The notes below the pieces were generated by a model. That model saw only the letters and a program-made list of their open reading frames with translations, was not told the DNA's origin and did not search any database. This document shows, piece after piece, positions 34,658-43,617 of a stretch of 64,000 bases of DNA. Source of the DNA: Caldilineaceae bacterium. Its GTDB lineage: Bacteria; Chloroflexota; Anaerolineae; Caldilineales; Caldilineaceae. The position numbers and the translations under genes were made by a program. The DNA is taken from assembly GCA_020634815.1 (NCBI GenBank), contig JACKBA010000007.1, positions 1-64,000 of the forward strand, written 5' to 3'. Within the stretch, counting starts at the first letter, position 1; each line of letters begins with the position of its first letter.

Positions 34658-36469
34658 ATGGATCGTGAACTTATCGCACTGAATGGTGCGGACACTTTGA
34701 CGGACAATCTGACAGACACTTTGGCGGATGCCCCGGCGGAGGAACCGGCAACCACGCTGGACCTGAGCGAGAAGTATCCGCAGGACCAACCGGTGACGAC
34801 GCTCGATGCGCATGACTTGCAGTCGCTCTTCCAGGCTGCCTACGAATGGCTGGCCCACAACTACGAGCTCGTCAACCGGCTCAACGTCTTCCCGGTGCCC
34901 GACGGCGACACGGGGACGAACATGCTGCTCACCATCAAGTCGGCGTGGGCCAACATCGCCAACCGGCACAACGCCACCGTGGGCGACGTGGCCGAAGCGG
35001 CCGCCGAGGGCGCGCATCACGGATCGCGCGGCAACTCGGGCGTGATCCTGGGGCAGATCCTGCAAGGCTTCAGCCAGAGCCTGCGCGAGAAGGCCACCAT
35101 CACCACACACGACCTGGCGCAGGCGCTGCGTGAGGCAGCCGAAGCGGCGTACAGCGCCGTGCCCGCACCCGTCGAGGGCACCATCCTCACCGTGGCGCGC
35201 GAGATAGGCGTTGCGGCGGAATCGGCCGCGCACAAGACGCGCGACATCCGCGACATGCTGGCGCACATCGTCGCCGCAGCCGACGAATCGGTGTTGCGCA
35301 CGCCGGAGTTGTTGCCCGTGCTCAAACAGGCGGGCGTGGTCGACTCGGGCGGGAAGGGGTTATTTCTCGTCTTCGAGGGGATGCACCGCGCCATGACCGG
35401 GCAATACGTGCCGGCACGCGGGGGCGAAAGCCCGGCGGTCGACGAGCGCTACGAACAGATGGAACGCAAGGGACACCGCACGCTGCCGGCCATCGAATGG
35501 GGCTTCGACGTGCAGTTCCTCATCGAGCAGCCCAACAAACCCGTCCACACCATCGCCGCCGACATTGCCGCCATGGGCGATTGCCCGCTGGTCGAGGGCG
35601 ACGAGCATCTGGTCAAGGTGCATGTGCACGTCTTCGATCCCGGCATTCCTATCTCCTACGGTATCGCCACCGGCTTCATCACCGACGTGGTCGTCGAGAA
35701 TATGGATGATATGGCGCTGGCCATGCGCCAGCGTGCCGAACCGGTGGCCGAGGCAGAAGCAGCCGCGTCGCCGGTCACACCCATGCTCGACGAGGCGACC
35801 ATCGGCATTGTGGCGGTGACGCCAGGGCCGGGCTTTGCCGAGATCTTCGCCCACCTGGGCGCGCAGGGGCTGGTGCAGGGCGGCCAGAGCATGAACCCCA
35901 GCGTGGCCGAGTTGGCCGAGGCTGTGGCCAACCTGCCCATGCGACACGTGGTCGTGCTGCCCAACAACAGCAACATCCTCATGGCGGCGCAGCAGGCGGC
36001 CAAGATCGTGGCCAAGGACGAGCGCGGCCAGACGCTGCACATCGTGCCGACGCGCACGGTGCCGCAGGGCATCGCGGCGCTCACGGCCTACGACCCGGCC
36101 GCGGAGGATGTCGACGCGCTGGTAAAGGCGATGACGGAGCACATGAATGACGTGGGGACCGGCGAGGTCACGCAGGCGGTGCGCTCGGCCGAGGTCGACG
36201 GCATCGCGGTGCGCCAGGGCGATATCATCGGGCTGGACAACGGCAAGCTCGTCAGTTGCGGCAGCAGCGTCACCGACGTCTCGCTGGACCTGCTGGGACA
36301 GATGAATGCCGCCGACGGAGCCCTCATCACCATCTATTTTGGCGACTTTGTAGCCGAAGCAGCGGCACGAGATTTTGCTGAAACTGTGCGCGGCGAGTAT
36401 CCTGAACAGGATGTTGAACTGGCCTTTGGCGGCCAGCCTCATTACCATTACATCTTATCGGTGGAATGA
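34658..36469 (+). CDS. fakA: Fatty acid kinase catalytic subunit FakA (DAK2/YloV family)
   Basis: The 603-residue protein from ATG 34658 has GGAG 6 nt upstream. The DhaL-like kinase domain contains LNVFPVPDGDTGTNMLLT, with the metal-binding Asp cluster, and HHGSRGNSGVILGQIL. A middle domain (VHVHVFDPG, GDEHLVKVH) and a C-terminal DegV-like domain follow. FakA phosphorylates a fatty acid bound to FakB, feeding acyl-phosphate to phospholipid synthesis. The FakB-type gene follows after 12 nt. Residues 1-60 are an acidic, Asp/Thr-rich extension. Confidence 0.9.
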   Translation: MDRELIALNGADTLTDNLTDTLADAPAEEPATTLDLSEKYPQDQPVTTLDAHDLQSLFQAAYEWLAHNYELVNRLNVFPVPDGDTGTNMLLTIKSAWANIANRHNATVGDVAEAAAEGAHHGSRGNSGVILGQILQGFSQSLREKATITTHDLAQALREAAEAAYSAVPAPVEGTILTVAREIGVAAESAAHKTRDIRDMLAHIVAAADESVLRTPELLPVLKQAGVVDSGGKGLFLVFEGMHRAMTGQYVPARGGESPAVDERYEQMERKGHRTLPAIEWGFDVQFLIEQPNKPVHTIAADIAAMGDCPLVEGDEHLVKVHVHVFDPGIPISYGIATGFITDVVVENMDDMALAMRQRAEPVAEAEAAASPVTPMLDEATIGIVAVTPGPGFAEIFAHLGAQGLVQGGQSMNPSVAELAEAVANLPMRHVVVLPNNSNILMAAQQAAKIVAKDERGQTLHIVPTRTVPQGIAALTAYDPAAEDVDALVKAMTEHMNDVGTGEVTQAVRSAEVDGIAVRQGDIIGLDNGKLVSCGSSVTDVSLDLLGQMNAADGALITIYFGDFVAEAAARDFAETVRGEYPEQDVELAFGGQPHYHYILSVE

Positions 36470-36481
36470 TTCCGCGCACTC

Positions 36482-37339
36482 ATGAGCAAAGTACGAATTA
36501 TCACGGATAGCAACGCGTTCCTGTCGCCGGCGGTGGTGGAACAGTTTGGCATCACGGTTGTCCCGCACCGCATCAAAGTGGGCGGCTCCTTTTTCGAGGA
36601 AGACGCCGACTTCACCGCCGATGACCTCTTTGGCAAGCTGAACGACGCCCAACGTTCGGGCAACACCCGCCTGCCCGAAGTGCAGGCGCCCAACATCAAT
36701 GCCTTTCTCGACTACTTCCAGGGCAACGGCGAAAGCGAGCAGATCGTCTGCATCCACATGAGCAGCGAGCTGAGCCCCATGTGGTCGACGGCGCGCAAAG
36801 CCGCCGAAATGCTGCGCGGCCGCTATACGATCCGCGTCATCGACAGCCAGAGCACTTCCTTCGGGCTGGGACTGCTGGTGAAGGTGGCGGCAGAGGCGGC
36901 CGCGGCCGGTGCCTCGGTAAATGAAGTAGCGCGCGTCGTGAATGGCGCCATCCCGCATCTCTACTTCACGGCGTTCAGCGAGAGTCTCAACTACCTGGAG
37001 CGCAGTGCATCGCTCGGCCCGTCACAGAGCCTGCTCGGCACGATGCTTGGCATCAAGGCCATGCTGATGATGGAGGACGGCCATCTCGTCACGCAGGAGA
37101 AGGTGCAGACGCGCGAGGAAGTGGTCGACAAGATGGCGGAGTTCGTCACCGAGTTTGCCTCCGTCCAGGAACTGGGCATCTTCGAGCAGAACTATGAAGG
37201 GCCGCGCGACGAGTTGGTCAACCGGCTGCACGAGACGCTGCCCAAGGTCAAGATACAGAAAATCGACTATCCGCCCAGCCTCGCCGTCTACCTGGGACCC
37301 AGCGTCGTCGGCGTGCTGGTTCACGAAGGGATGTACTGA
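36482..37339 (+). CDS. fakB: DegV/FakB fatty-acid-binding protein
   Basis: The 285-residue protein begins VRIITDSNAFLSPAVVEQFG, the DegV N-terminal motif (ITDS). SSELSPMWSTARKAAEML and VIDSQSTSFGLGLLV follow, lining the acyl pocket. FakB carries a fatty acid to FakA for phosphorylation. Its position directly after fakA supports the pairing. It ends 3 nt before recG. Confidence 0.9.
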   Translation: MSKVRIITDSNAFLSPAVVEQFGITVVPHRIKVGGSFFEEDADFTADDLFGKLNDAQRSGNTRLPEVQAPNINAFLDYFQGNGESEQIVCIHMSSELSPMWSTARKAAEMLRGRYTIRVIDSQSTSFGLGLLVKVAAEAAAAGASVNEVARVVNGAIPHLYFTAFSESLNYLERSASLGPSQSLLGTMLGIKAMLMMEDGHLVTQEKVQTREEVVDKMAEFVTEFASVQELGIFEQNYEGPRDELVNRLHETLPKVKIQKIDYPPSLAVYLGPSVVGVLVHEGMY

Positions 37340-37342
37340 CCG

Positions 37343-39955
37343 GTGGCTTCCCCTGTCCTGACTCGCCTGGAACGCATTCTCGATCTCGAAGAAAAACAGG
37401 GCTGGCGCAACCGCGGCGTCATCGGCGGCTTGCAGGCCCTGGCCGAACGCTGGTCCGCCGATGCGAGCGCCGAAGGGCTGGACCCGGCACAGATCGACGC
37501 GTTGGTCGAGGGCATGCGCGCCTACGGCGCCGCCACGCCGGCAGACCGCCCGGCGCTCGCCGCGCAGATCCGGCGCGCGGCGGCCGGCGACTACGCCCCG
37601 CCCAAGCCGCCGGAGCCGGCCGAGCCGCCCGCCCCCGCCGCGACGGAGGCACAGGTAGACGACGACGCTGCCACGCCGCTGGAAATTCCGGCCGGCGAGC
37701 CGGAACAGCCGCCGCCTGCGCCGGAACCGGTCAAGAGCGCCCGCCCGGTCGCCACGACGGACCGCCCTGGCCTGGGTACGGTCTACGAGGACGACGGGGC
37801 AGACGACGATGAAGACCCGGGAATCCCGCCGCCGGAGCCGACCCATGTGGCCCAGGCGCGCATTGCACGGCAGAAGGCCCGGGAGCGGCGCAACCCGCAG
37901 GACCTCCAAGCACGCGTCACGATCATTTCCGGCGTCGGCGAAGCGACTGCCGAGCAACTGGCACGGCTGGGCATCGAGAAGGTCGAGGACCTGCTGTGGC
38001 ATCTGCCCGCCCGCTACGACGATTTCAGCCAGATGCGCACCATCGACTCGCTGCGCCCCGGCGAGCAGGTGACGATCATTGCCAACCTGTGGGATGTGCG
38101 CGAGCGCAAGATCGGCATGAACCGCGCCATGGTGCAGGGCATCCTGGGCGACTCTACCGGCACGCTGCACGCGACGTGGTGGAACAAGTGGATCATCAAC
38201 AAACTCAGGCCGGGCAGCACGCTGCGGTTCAGCGGCAAGGTCGGGCTGTACATGGGCCAGAAGACGCTCGATAACCCGGCCTTTGAGGACCTGGACGAGG
38301 AGCGCGTGGCAACGGGGCGCATGTCGCCCGTCTACCCCCTCACCGAAGGCATTAACAACAATCGCCTGCGCACGTTGATCTTTGATGCGCTGGACGCGTA
38401 TGCCCCGCTCGTCGACGACCCGCTGCCCGCCTCTGTGCGCGATGAATCCGAACTACCCGACCTGCCCACGGCGCTGAAGCAGGTGCACTTCCCAGACAGC
38501 CAGGCGGAGATGGAAGTCGCCCGGCGCCGCCTGGCTTTTGAGGAACTCTTTTACATCCAACTGGGTGTGCAGCAGCGCCGCGCCACACTGCGCGCCGAAG
38601 TGGCCCAGCCGCTACCGCTGAGCGACGAGGCGCTGGAGCAATTCCTCGCCACGCTGCCCTTTGCGCTGACCGGCGCACAGCAGCGCGTCATCGGCGAGAT
38701 GGGGCTCGATCTCGGGCGCGACGTGCCCATGACGCGGCTGGTGCAGGGTGATGTCGGCAGCGGCAAGACGGCCGTGGCCGCGGCGGCCATGTGGGCGGCG
38801 GTGGGCAACGGCACGCAGGCCGCCATGCTCGCACCCACGCAAATCCTGGCCGAGCAGCATCACCGCGGCGTCAGCCGGCTGCTGGGACAGTTGACGCGCC
38901 CGGACGGAACGCCGGTGAACGTTGCGCTGCTGACCGGCCGTGTCACAGGCGAGGCGCGCGAGCAGGTGATCGCCGGACTGGCTGACGGCAGCGTCGACGT
39001 CGTCGTCGGCACGACGGCGTTGATCCAGGATGGCGTGGAGTTCGCCAATCTTGGGCTGGCCATCGTCGACGAGCAACATCGTTTTGGCGTGGAACAGCGC
39101 GGCGCCCTGCGCACGCGCGCCACGACTCAGCCACACCTGCTCGTCATGAGCGCCACACCCATCCCGCGCAGCCTGGCACTCACGGTCTTTGGCGACCTGG
39201 ACGTGAGCCGTATCGACGAGATGCCGCCCGGCCGCACGCCCATCAAGACGAAGCGCTTCACGCCGGCCGAACGCGAGCGGCTCTACAGTTTCATACGCCG
39301 TGAGGTCGAAGCCGGCCGCCAGGCGTATGTCATCTACCCGCTGGTGGAAGAGAGTGATAAGCTCGACGTGGGCGCGGCGGTCGACGAGCACAAGCGCTTG
39401 CAGGAAGCGGTCTTCCCGGAGCTGAACGTCGGGCTGCTCCACGGTCGCATGACGGGCAGCGAAAAAGACCAGGTCATGCGCGACTTCGCCGAGGGGCGCT
39501 ACAACATTCTGGTCAGCACCACGGTCATCGAAGTGGGTATCGACGTGCCCAACGCCACCGTGATGGTCGTCGAAGATGCCGAACGCTTTGGGCTGGCGCA
39601 GCTTCACCAGTTGCGCGGTCGCGTGGGGCGTGGCGAGCATGCCAGCTACTGCGCGCTCATCAGCCGCGCCGACACACCCGACGTGCGCGAGCGGCTGGAG
39701 ATCCTGGCGGAAACGAACGACGGCTTTGTGCTGGCGGAGAAAGATCTGGAACTGCGCGGGCCGGGCGATTTCTTCGGTACGCGGCAGAGCGGTCTGCCCG
39801 ACCTGCGCATCGCCCACCTGACCGACACCGAGACCGTCGCCGCCGCGCGTGAGGCAGCGCAGAAACTCTTTGCCGCCGATCCGGAATTGGCCGGCTACCC
39901 GCTGTTGCGGGGCCAGATCGAACGTTTCTGGCGCGGCCATGGCGATGTAAACTGA
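37343..39955 (+). CDS. recG: ATP-dependent DNA helicase RecG
   Basis: The 870-residue protein has an unusual acidic/proline-rich N-terminal extension (about residues 60-190), a helix-hairpin wedge domain (ISGVGEATAEQLARLGIEKV) and an OB-fold. The helicase core contains QGDVGSGKTAVAA (Walker A), VDEQHRFG (DExH), SATPIPRSLA, LHGRMTGSEK and QLRGRVGRG. RecG reverses stalled forks and branch-migrates junctions. The GTG start at 37343 follows the fakB stop by 3 nt with no strong ribosome site, so it is probably coupled translationally. Confidence 0.95.
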   Translation: MASPVLTRLERILDLEEKQGWRNRGVIGGLQALAERWSADASAEGLDPAQIDALVEGMRAYGAATPADRPALAAQIRRAAAGDYAPPKPPEPAEPPAPAATEAQVDDDAATPLEIPAGEPEQPPPAPEPVKSARPVATTDRPGLGTVYEDDGADDDEDPGIPPPEPTHVAQARIARQKARERRNPQDLQARVTIISGVGEATAEQLARLGIEKVEDLLWHLPARYDDFSQMRTIDSLRPGEQVTIIANLWDVRERKIGMNRAMVQGILGDSTGTLHATWWNKWIINKLRPGSTLRFSGKVGLYMGQKTLDNPAFEDLDEERVATGRMSPVYPLTEGINNNRLRTLIFDALDAYAPLVDDPLPASVRDESELPDLPTALKQVHFPDSQAEMEVARRRLAFEELFYIQLGVQQRRATLRAEVAQPLPLSDEALEQFLATLPFALTGAQQRVIGEMGLDLGRDVPMTRLVQGDVGSGKTAVAAAAMWAAVGNGTQAAMLAPTQILAEQHHRGVSRLLGQLTRPDGTPVNVALLTGRVTGEAREQVIAGLADGSVDVVVGTTALIQDGVEFANLGLAIVDEQHRFGVEQRGALRTRATTQPHLLVMSATPIPRSLALTVFGDLDVSRIDEMPPGRTPIKTKRFTPAERERLYSFIRREVEAGRQAYVIYPLVEESDKLDVGAAVDEHKRLQEAVFPELNVGLLHGRMTGSEKDQVMRDFAEGRYNILVSTTVIEVGIDVPNATVMVVEDAERFGLAQLHQLRGRVGRGEHASYCALISRADTPDVRERLEILAETNDGFVLAEKDLELRGPGDFFGTRQSGLPDLRIAHLTDTETVAAAREAAQKLFAADPELAGYPLLRGQIERFWRGHGDVN

Positions 39956-40001
39956 GCCTTTCCCACTATTCATCTTTTGTGACGTTGAAGGGGTATCCGC
40001 A

Positions 40002-40655
40002 ATGGACGAGCAAAAACGACCGCTGATTGCCATTCTTGGCCCGATTCTGGGCGTGTTCCTCTTTGGCTATGCTTTCTGGGCTGGCGCCAACTACTTGCAG
40101 GCGGGCCAGCTTGCCTTGAAAGAAGAGGCAGCCATGGAGGCCGAAGCCGCCGCCGCAGAAGCAGCCGCCGAGGCCGCCCCTGCGGAGAGTGCGCCGGCTG
40201 AAAGCGCACCGGCGGCCGATGAAGCTGCCGCCAGCGAGGCCACCACCGACACCGTCGAGGCAGGCGCAGTCGTGACCGATACCATCACGGCTGGGGAGGA
40301 GATGACGGCCACGGTGGAAGCCGGCGAGGCCATGACCGAGACAGTGCCGGCGGCCAGCGATGAGGTCACGACGACAGTCGAAGCGGGCGCTGCCGTGACC
40401 GAGACGGTGCCCGCGGCCGGCGAGGAGATGACGGCAACGGTAGAAGCCGGTGACGCCGTGACGGAGACGGAGCCCGCGGCCAGCGAAGAGGTCACGACGA
40501 CAGTCGAAGCCGGCGCGGCCGTCACAGAGACGGTGCCTGCCGCCAGCGAAGCGGTGACCGATACGCTCGCTGCACCTGCCATCGAGGAACCGTCGACCAT
40601 CACGGCGACTGAGTCGATTACCGAGACCGGCACGGTGACGGAGAGTGTGCAGTAG
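40002..40655 (+). CDS. Membrane-anchored repeat protein, Thr/Val/Glu/Ala-rich
   Basis: The 217-residue protein has one N-terminal transmembrane helix (LIAILGPILGVFLFGYAF) and then a low-complexity domain. After an Ala/Glu block come about six tandem 20-residue units of the type MTATVEAGEAMTETVPAAS, alternating with VTTTVEAGAAVTETVPAA. The tail is extracytoplasmic if the helix is a type II anchor. No catalytic motif is visible. It may be a wall-spanning stalk or spacer. Repeat units are similar at DNA level, so copy number may vary between strains. ATG 40002 is 8 nt after a GGGG-containing site. Confidence 0.75.
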   Translation: MDEQKRPLIAILGPILGVFLFGYAFWAGANYLQAGQLALKEEAAMEAEAAAAEAAAEAAPAESAPAESAPAADEAAASEATTDTVEAGAVVTDTITAGEEMTATVEAGEAMTETVPAASDEVTTTVEAGAAVTETVPAAGEEMTATVEAGDAVTETEPAASEEVTTTVEAGAAVTETVPAASEAVTDTLAAPAIEEPSTITATESITETGTVTESVQ

Positions 40656-40709
40656 CTGAACCTCACCGACACACGCCGCATGCGCGGCACGACAAACGAA
40701 GCGACTGAT

Positions 40710-40741
40710 GGGCAGGGTGCATACCCTGCCCTTATTCTTTT
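40710..40741 (+). terminator. Rho-independent terminator after the repeat-protein gene
   Basis: A stem GGGCAGGG / CCCTGCCC with loop TGCATA (40710-40731) is followed by TTATTCTTTT. It lies 55 nt after the stop and between convergent genes. Confidence 0.8.
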
Positions 40742-40808
40742 GGCGTACGGTCCAAGGCTGTGCGAACGTCGGCGTCGTGATCGATTGATACGATATGGGT
40801 GGGCATCA

Positions 40809-41846
40809 TCAGCGGGCGACGCGCTGGCTGCTCTCGCGCACAATCAGTGATGGTTGCAGCATTGCACCAACGCCGGCGTCGCCCGGCTCCATCTCGCCGG
40901 CGATCAACCTGATGAGCGCCTTGACGGAAAGGCGCCCCAACCCGACGACGGGCTGGCGGACTGTAGTCAGGCGCGGGCGCGTGAAGGCTGCCTCGGGGAC
41001 ATCGTCAAAGCCGACAATGGCAATATCTTCGGGAATGCGCAGGTTGAGGTCGCTGGCTGCGCGCATGGCGCCGATGGCCATCTGATCGTTGGCGGCGAAG
41101 ACGGCATCCATTTCCGGATAGCGTCGCATCAAGTCGAAGAAGGCTTGCTCGCCGCTTTGCGGTGTCCAGTCACCCTCTGCAAGCTGGCGCGGATCGATCG
41201 CTCTGCCGGCCTCGTGCAGCGCCGTTTCCCAGCCTTTTTTGCGCATCTCCGCGGCGTACCATTGCCCCGGTCCGGCAATCAGGCCGATATTCACAAAGCC
41301 ATTCGCCAGCAAATGGCTCGCCGCCATGAAACCGCCCTGGCAGTTGTCGATGTCAACGCCAAGTGACCCAGGCCACATGGCATGATTGAGGAAGACTACG
41401 GGCACAGGCAGTCGCTCAACCGCGCTCTTCCACCAAACTCGATTCTGTCCAATCTGGGGAATCGCCCAGATAATCCCATCGACCTGGTGGGTGATGAGAT
41501 GGTTCACAATCGGCTCTACTTCCTCGGTTGCCGGTTCGTGGATCAGGCTCAGGATGAGCGAGTAGCCGCGCTCACTGGCCTCCTGTTCGATGCCGACCAG
41601 CGTCCGCGAGGGGCCAAAATACTCCAGGCCCGAAGCGACGATGCCGATCGTCTTGCTGCTCCGGCTGACAAGGCCGCGTGCCAGCCGATTGGGACGGAAG
41701 CCCAGTTCCTCCACCACGAGCATGACCTGCGCGCGCGTCTTGGCGGAAACGGGCCGGTTGCCGGTGAGTACGTTGGAGACCGTACTGACCGAAACCTGCG
41801 CGCGTCGGGCGACATCGTTAATGGTTACCGGCTGCTTGATTGACAT
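40809..41846 (-). CDS. LacI-family transcriptional regulator
   Basis: The 345-residue protein has an N-terminal LacI HTH (VTINDVARRAQVSVSTVSNV then LTGNRPVSAKTR), a hinge helix and a periplasmic-binding-protein-like effector domain (DQMAIGAMRA, VGFDDVPEA). It is divergent from the sugar ABC/GH42 operon and separated by a region with two AAAACGTTTT palindromes, so it most likely represses both itself and the operon until a galactoside-type sugar binds. ATG 41846 puts the HTH at residue 6. Confidence 0.92.
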   Translation of the reverse strand: MSIKQPVTINDVARRAQVSVSTVSNVLTGNRPVSAKTRAQVMLVVEELGFRPNRLARGLVSRSSKTIGIVASGLEYFGPSRTLVGIEQEASERGYSLILSLIHEPATEEVEPIVNHLITHQVDGIIWAIPQIGQNRVWWKSAVERLPVPVVFLNHAMWPGSLGVDIDNCQGGFMAASHLLANGFVNIGLIAGPGQWYAAEMRKKGWETALHEAGRAIDPRQLAEGDWTPQSGEQAFFDLMRRYPEMDAVFAANDQMAIGAMRAASDLNLRIPEDIAIVGFDDVPEAAFTRPRLTTVRQPVVGLGRLSVKALIRLIAGEMEPGDAGVGAMLQPSLIVRESSQRVAR

Positions 41847-41917
41847 ATGCGCATCGTACCCCGCACGCTCGAATGCGCAAAACGGGCGATTGCCCAACGA
41901 AAATTCGCGCACCCTAT

Positions 41918-41975
41918 TGACATGTAAAACGTTTTTGTGATACGCTAGCACCGCATAAAACGTTTTACACGTCAA
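41918..41975. promoter_or_regulatory. Twin LacI-type operators with divergent -35 elements
   Basis: Two AAAACGTTTT palindromes (41926-41935 and 41957-41966), 31 bp centre to centre, sit in an almost symmetric block. TTGACATGTAAAACG reads rightward from 41918 and TTGACGTGTAAAACG reads leftward from 41975. The rightward promoter has TTGACA, a 17-bp spacer and TACGCT. The leftward one has a poor -10. Operators overlapping the spacers would let one regulator silence both directions. Confidence 0.8.
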
Positions 41976-42179
41976 TTGTAGACACCGTTTCCCGATTCTG
42001 TCAATCGAGCCGAAGCGCCCCTATCTGTCCGTGTGGTTGCGTCTGTTACATAGCAAGGACTCATTGCGGTTGCTTGCCACGCCACGCGCATGCGGACAAA
42101 GGCGCTCCGACGCACAAATGACTGCGGCTTTTCCGACTGTCACGATTCAGTTTGTCCACATACCCAAGGAGCAAAACAC

Positions 42180-43544
42180 ATGATGCAATACGGAGCACAC
42201 TTCACTCGCAGCAAAGGGATTCTCAACTTGCTGGTAATCCTCGCAATGTTCATCGCACTGGTAGCGGCATGCGCACCGGCAGCGCCGGCCGGTGAAAGTG
42301 GCAGCGCGGCGCAAGAGCCGGAACAGACCACGATCACGGTCTGGGGCTGGCCTGCCGCCGACGTCGCCTACGAGTCTTTCATCGCCGATTTCGAGGCCGC
42401 CAACCCTGATATCAAGCTCGACATCCAGATGATGCCCACCGCCGAAGAGCACGACAAGCTACTCGCGTCACTGGCGGCAGGGGCCGGCGCACCCGACGTG
42501 GCCATGATCGAGATCAATTACATCGACAAGTTTGTCGCCAAGGGTGGGCTGGTCGACCTCTTGCAGGAGCCGTACAACGCCGGCAAGTACAAAGATGAGA
42601 TGGTTCCCTACAAGTGGATGCAGGCCAGTTCGCCAGACGGTCGCCTGGTCGCCTTCCCGTGGGATATCGGTCCTGCGACCTTCTTCTACCGTCGCGACCT
42701 CTTCGAGCAGGCCGGCCTGCCCTCCGACCCGGAAAGCGTGGCGGAGTTGACGTCGACCTGGCCCGGCTTCCTCGATGTTGCCAAGAAACTGACGAACCCT
42801 GACGAGCAACGCTGGGCCATGGGCAGCGCCAGCGACATTCTCTACACCAACTTCGCCCATCGCAACCTGTTTGATGCCGACTGGAATTGTGCGGTCGATA
42901 ACGAACGTGCCGTCCAGTTGCTCACCTACGCCGAGGAGGCGCGTGCGGCCGGGGTCGACGCCAAGGTCAGCAATTGGTCGGCGGAGTGGCAGACCATGCT
43001 TGGCAACGACTCGATCGCCATGCAGTATGGCGGCGCCTGGTTTGGCGGCTTCCTCAAAGGTTGGCTGCAACCCGAAGGCGCGCAGTGGGAAGGCAAGTGG
43101 GGCATCTTTGAAGTGCCCGAAGACCCCGGCCAGAACTGGGGCGGCTCGTTCCTGGCAATCCCTGAGCAAAGCGAGAACAAAGAGGCTGCCTGGAAATTCA
43201 TCGAGTTTGCGCTAGCGAACAAGGATTCACAGAACAAGATGTTCGCCGCGGTGGATTATTTCCCTGCCTACATCCCGGCCTTCGACGATCCAATGTATGG
43301 CGAAGCCGATCCTTTCTTTGGCGGTCAGAAGACACGCGAGATGTGGGTAGACATCGCCGCCAACAAAATTCAGCCCTTCATCACGACGCCGATGGACGCG
43401 CAGGCCGAGCAGATCTTCATGTCCTACGTCAACAAGGCGCTCGACCAGGGGCTTGATCCGCAGACCACGCTGACCGAAGCCTGCATCGAGATTGAACAGC
43501 AGACAGCGCCCGACAAGGAAGAAGCGCTCAAGCTGCGCCAGTAG
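42180..43544 (+). CDS. Sugar ABC transporter substrate-binding lipoprotein
   Basis: The 454-residue family-1 extracellular solute-binding protein has a signal peptide with lipobox LVAACA (Cys near residue 26). The mature part starts with TTITVWGWPAADVAYESFIA, typical of MalE/UgpB-type proteins. It captures an oligosaccharide outside the membrane for the two permeases downstream. AAGGAG lies 8 nt before ATG 42180. It is first in the operon under the twin operators. No ATPase gene is in the cluster, so a shared MsmK/UgpC-type ATPase elsewhere is implied. Confidence 0.92.
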   Translation: MMQYGAHFTRSKGILNLLVILAMFIALVAACAPAAPAGESGSAAQEPEQTTITVWGWPAADVAYESFIADFEAANPDIKLDIQMMPTAEEHDKLLASLAAGAGAPDVAMIEINYIDKFVAKGGLVDLLQEPYNAGKYKDEMVPYKWMQASSPDGRLVAFPWDIGPATFFYRRDLFEQAGLPSDPESVAELTSTWPGFLDVAKKLTNPDEQRWAMGSASDILYTNFAHRNLFDADWNCAVDNERAVQLLTYAEEARAAGVDAKVSNWSAEWQTMLGNDSIAMQYGGAWFGGFLKGWLQPEGAQWEGKWGIFEVPEDPGQNWGGSFLAIPEQSENKEAAWKFIEFALANKDSQNKMFAAVDYFPAYIPAFDDPMYGEADPFFGGQKTREMWVDIAANKIQPFITTPMDAQAEQIFMSYVNKALDQGLDPQTTLTEACIEIEQQTAPDKEEALKLRQ

Positions 43545-43558
43545 TCGCTACAGGTAAT

Positions 43559-43604
43559 CCGTCAGTGGGTGGCGCAGCCTACCTGCTGCGCCACCCGCTG
43601 ACGG
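43559..43604 (+). promoter_or_regulatory. Strong intra-operon hairpin between binding protein and permease
   Basis: The arms CCGTCAGTGGGTGGCGCAG and CTGCGCCACCCGCTGACGG (43559-43577 and 43586-43604; one mispair) have no T-tract. Such stem-loops protect the upstream mRNA and lower permease expression relative to the binding protein. Confidence 0.75.
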
Positions 43605-43617
43605 TAGGAGATTTGCA

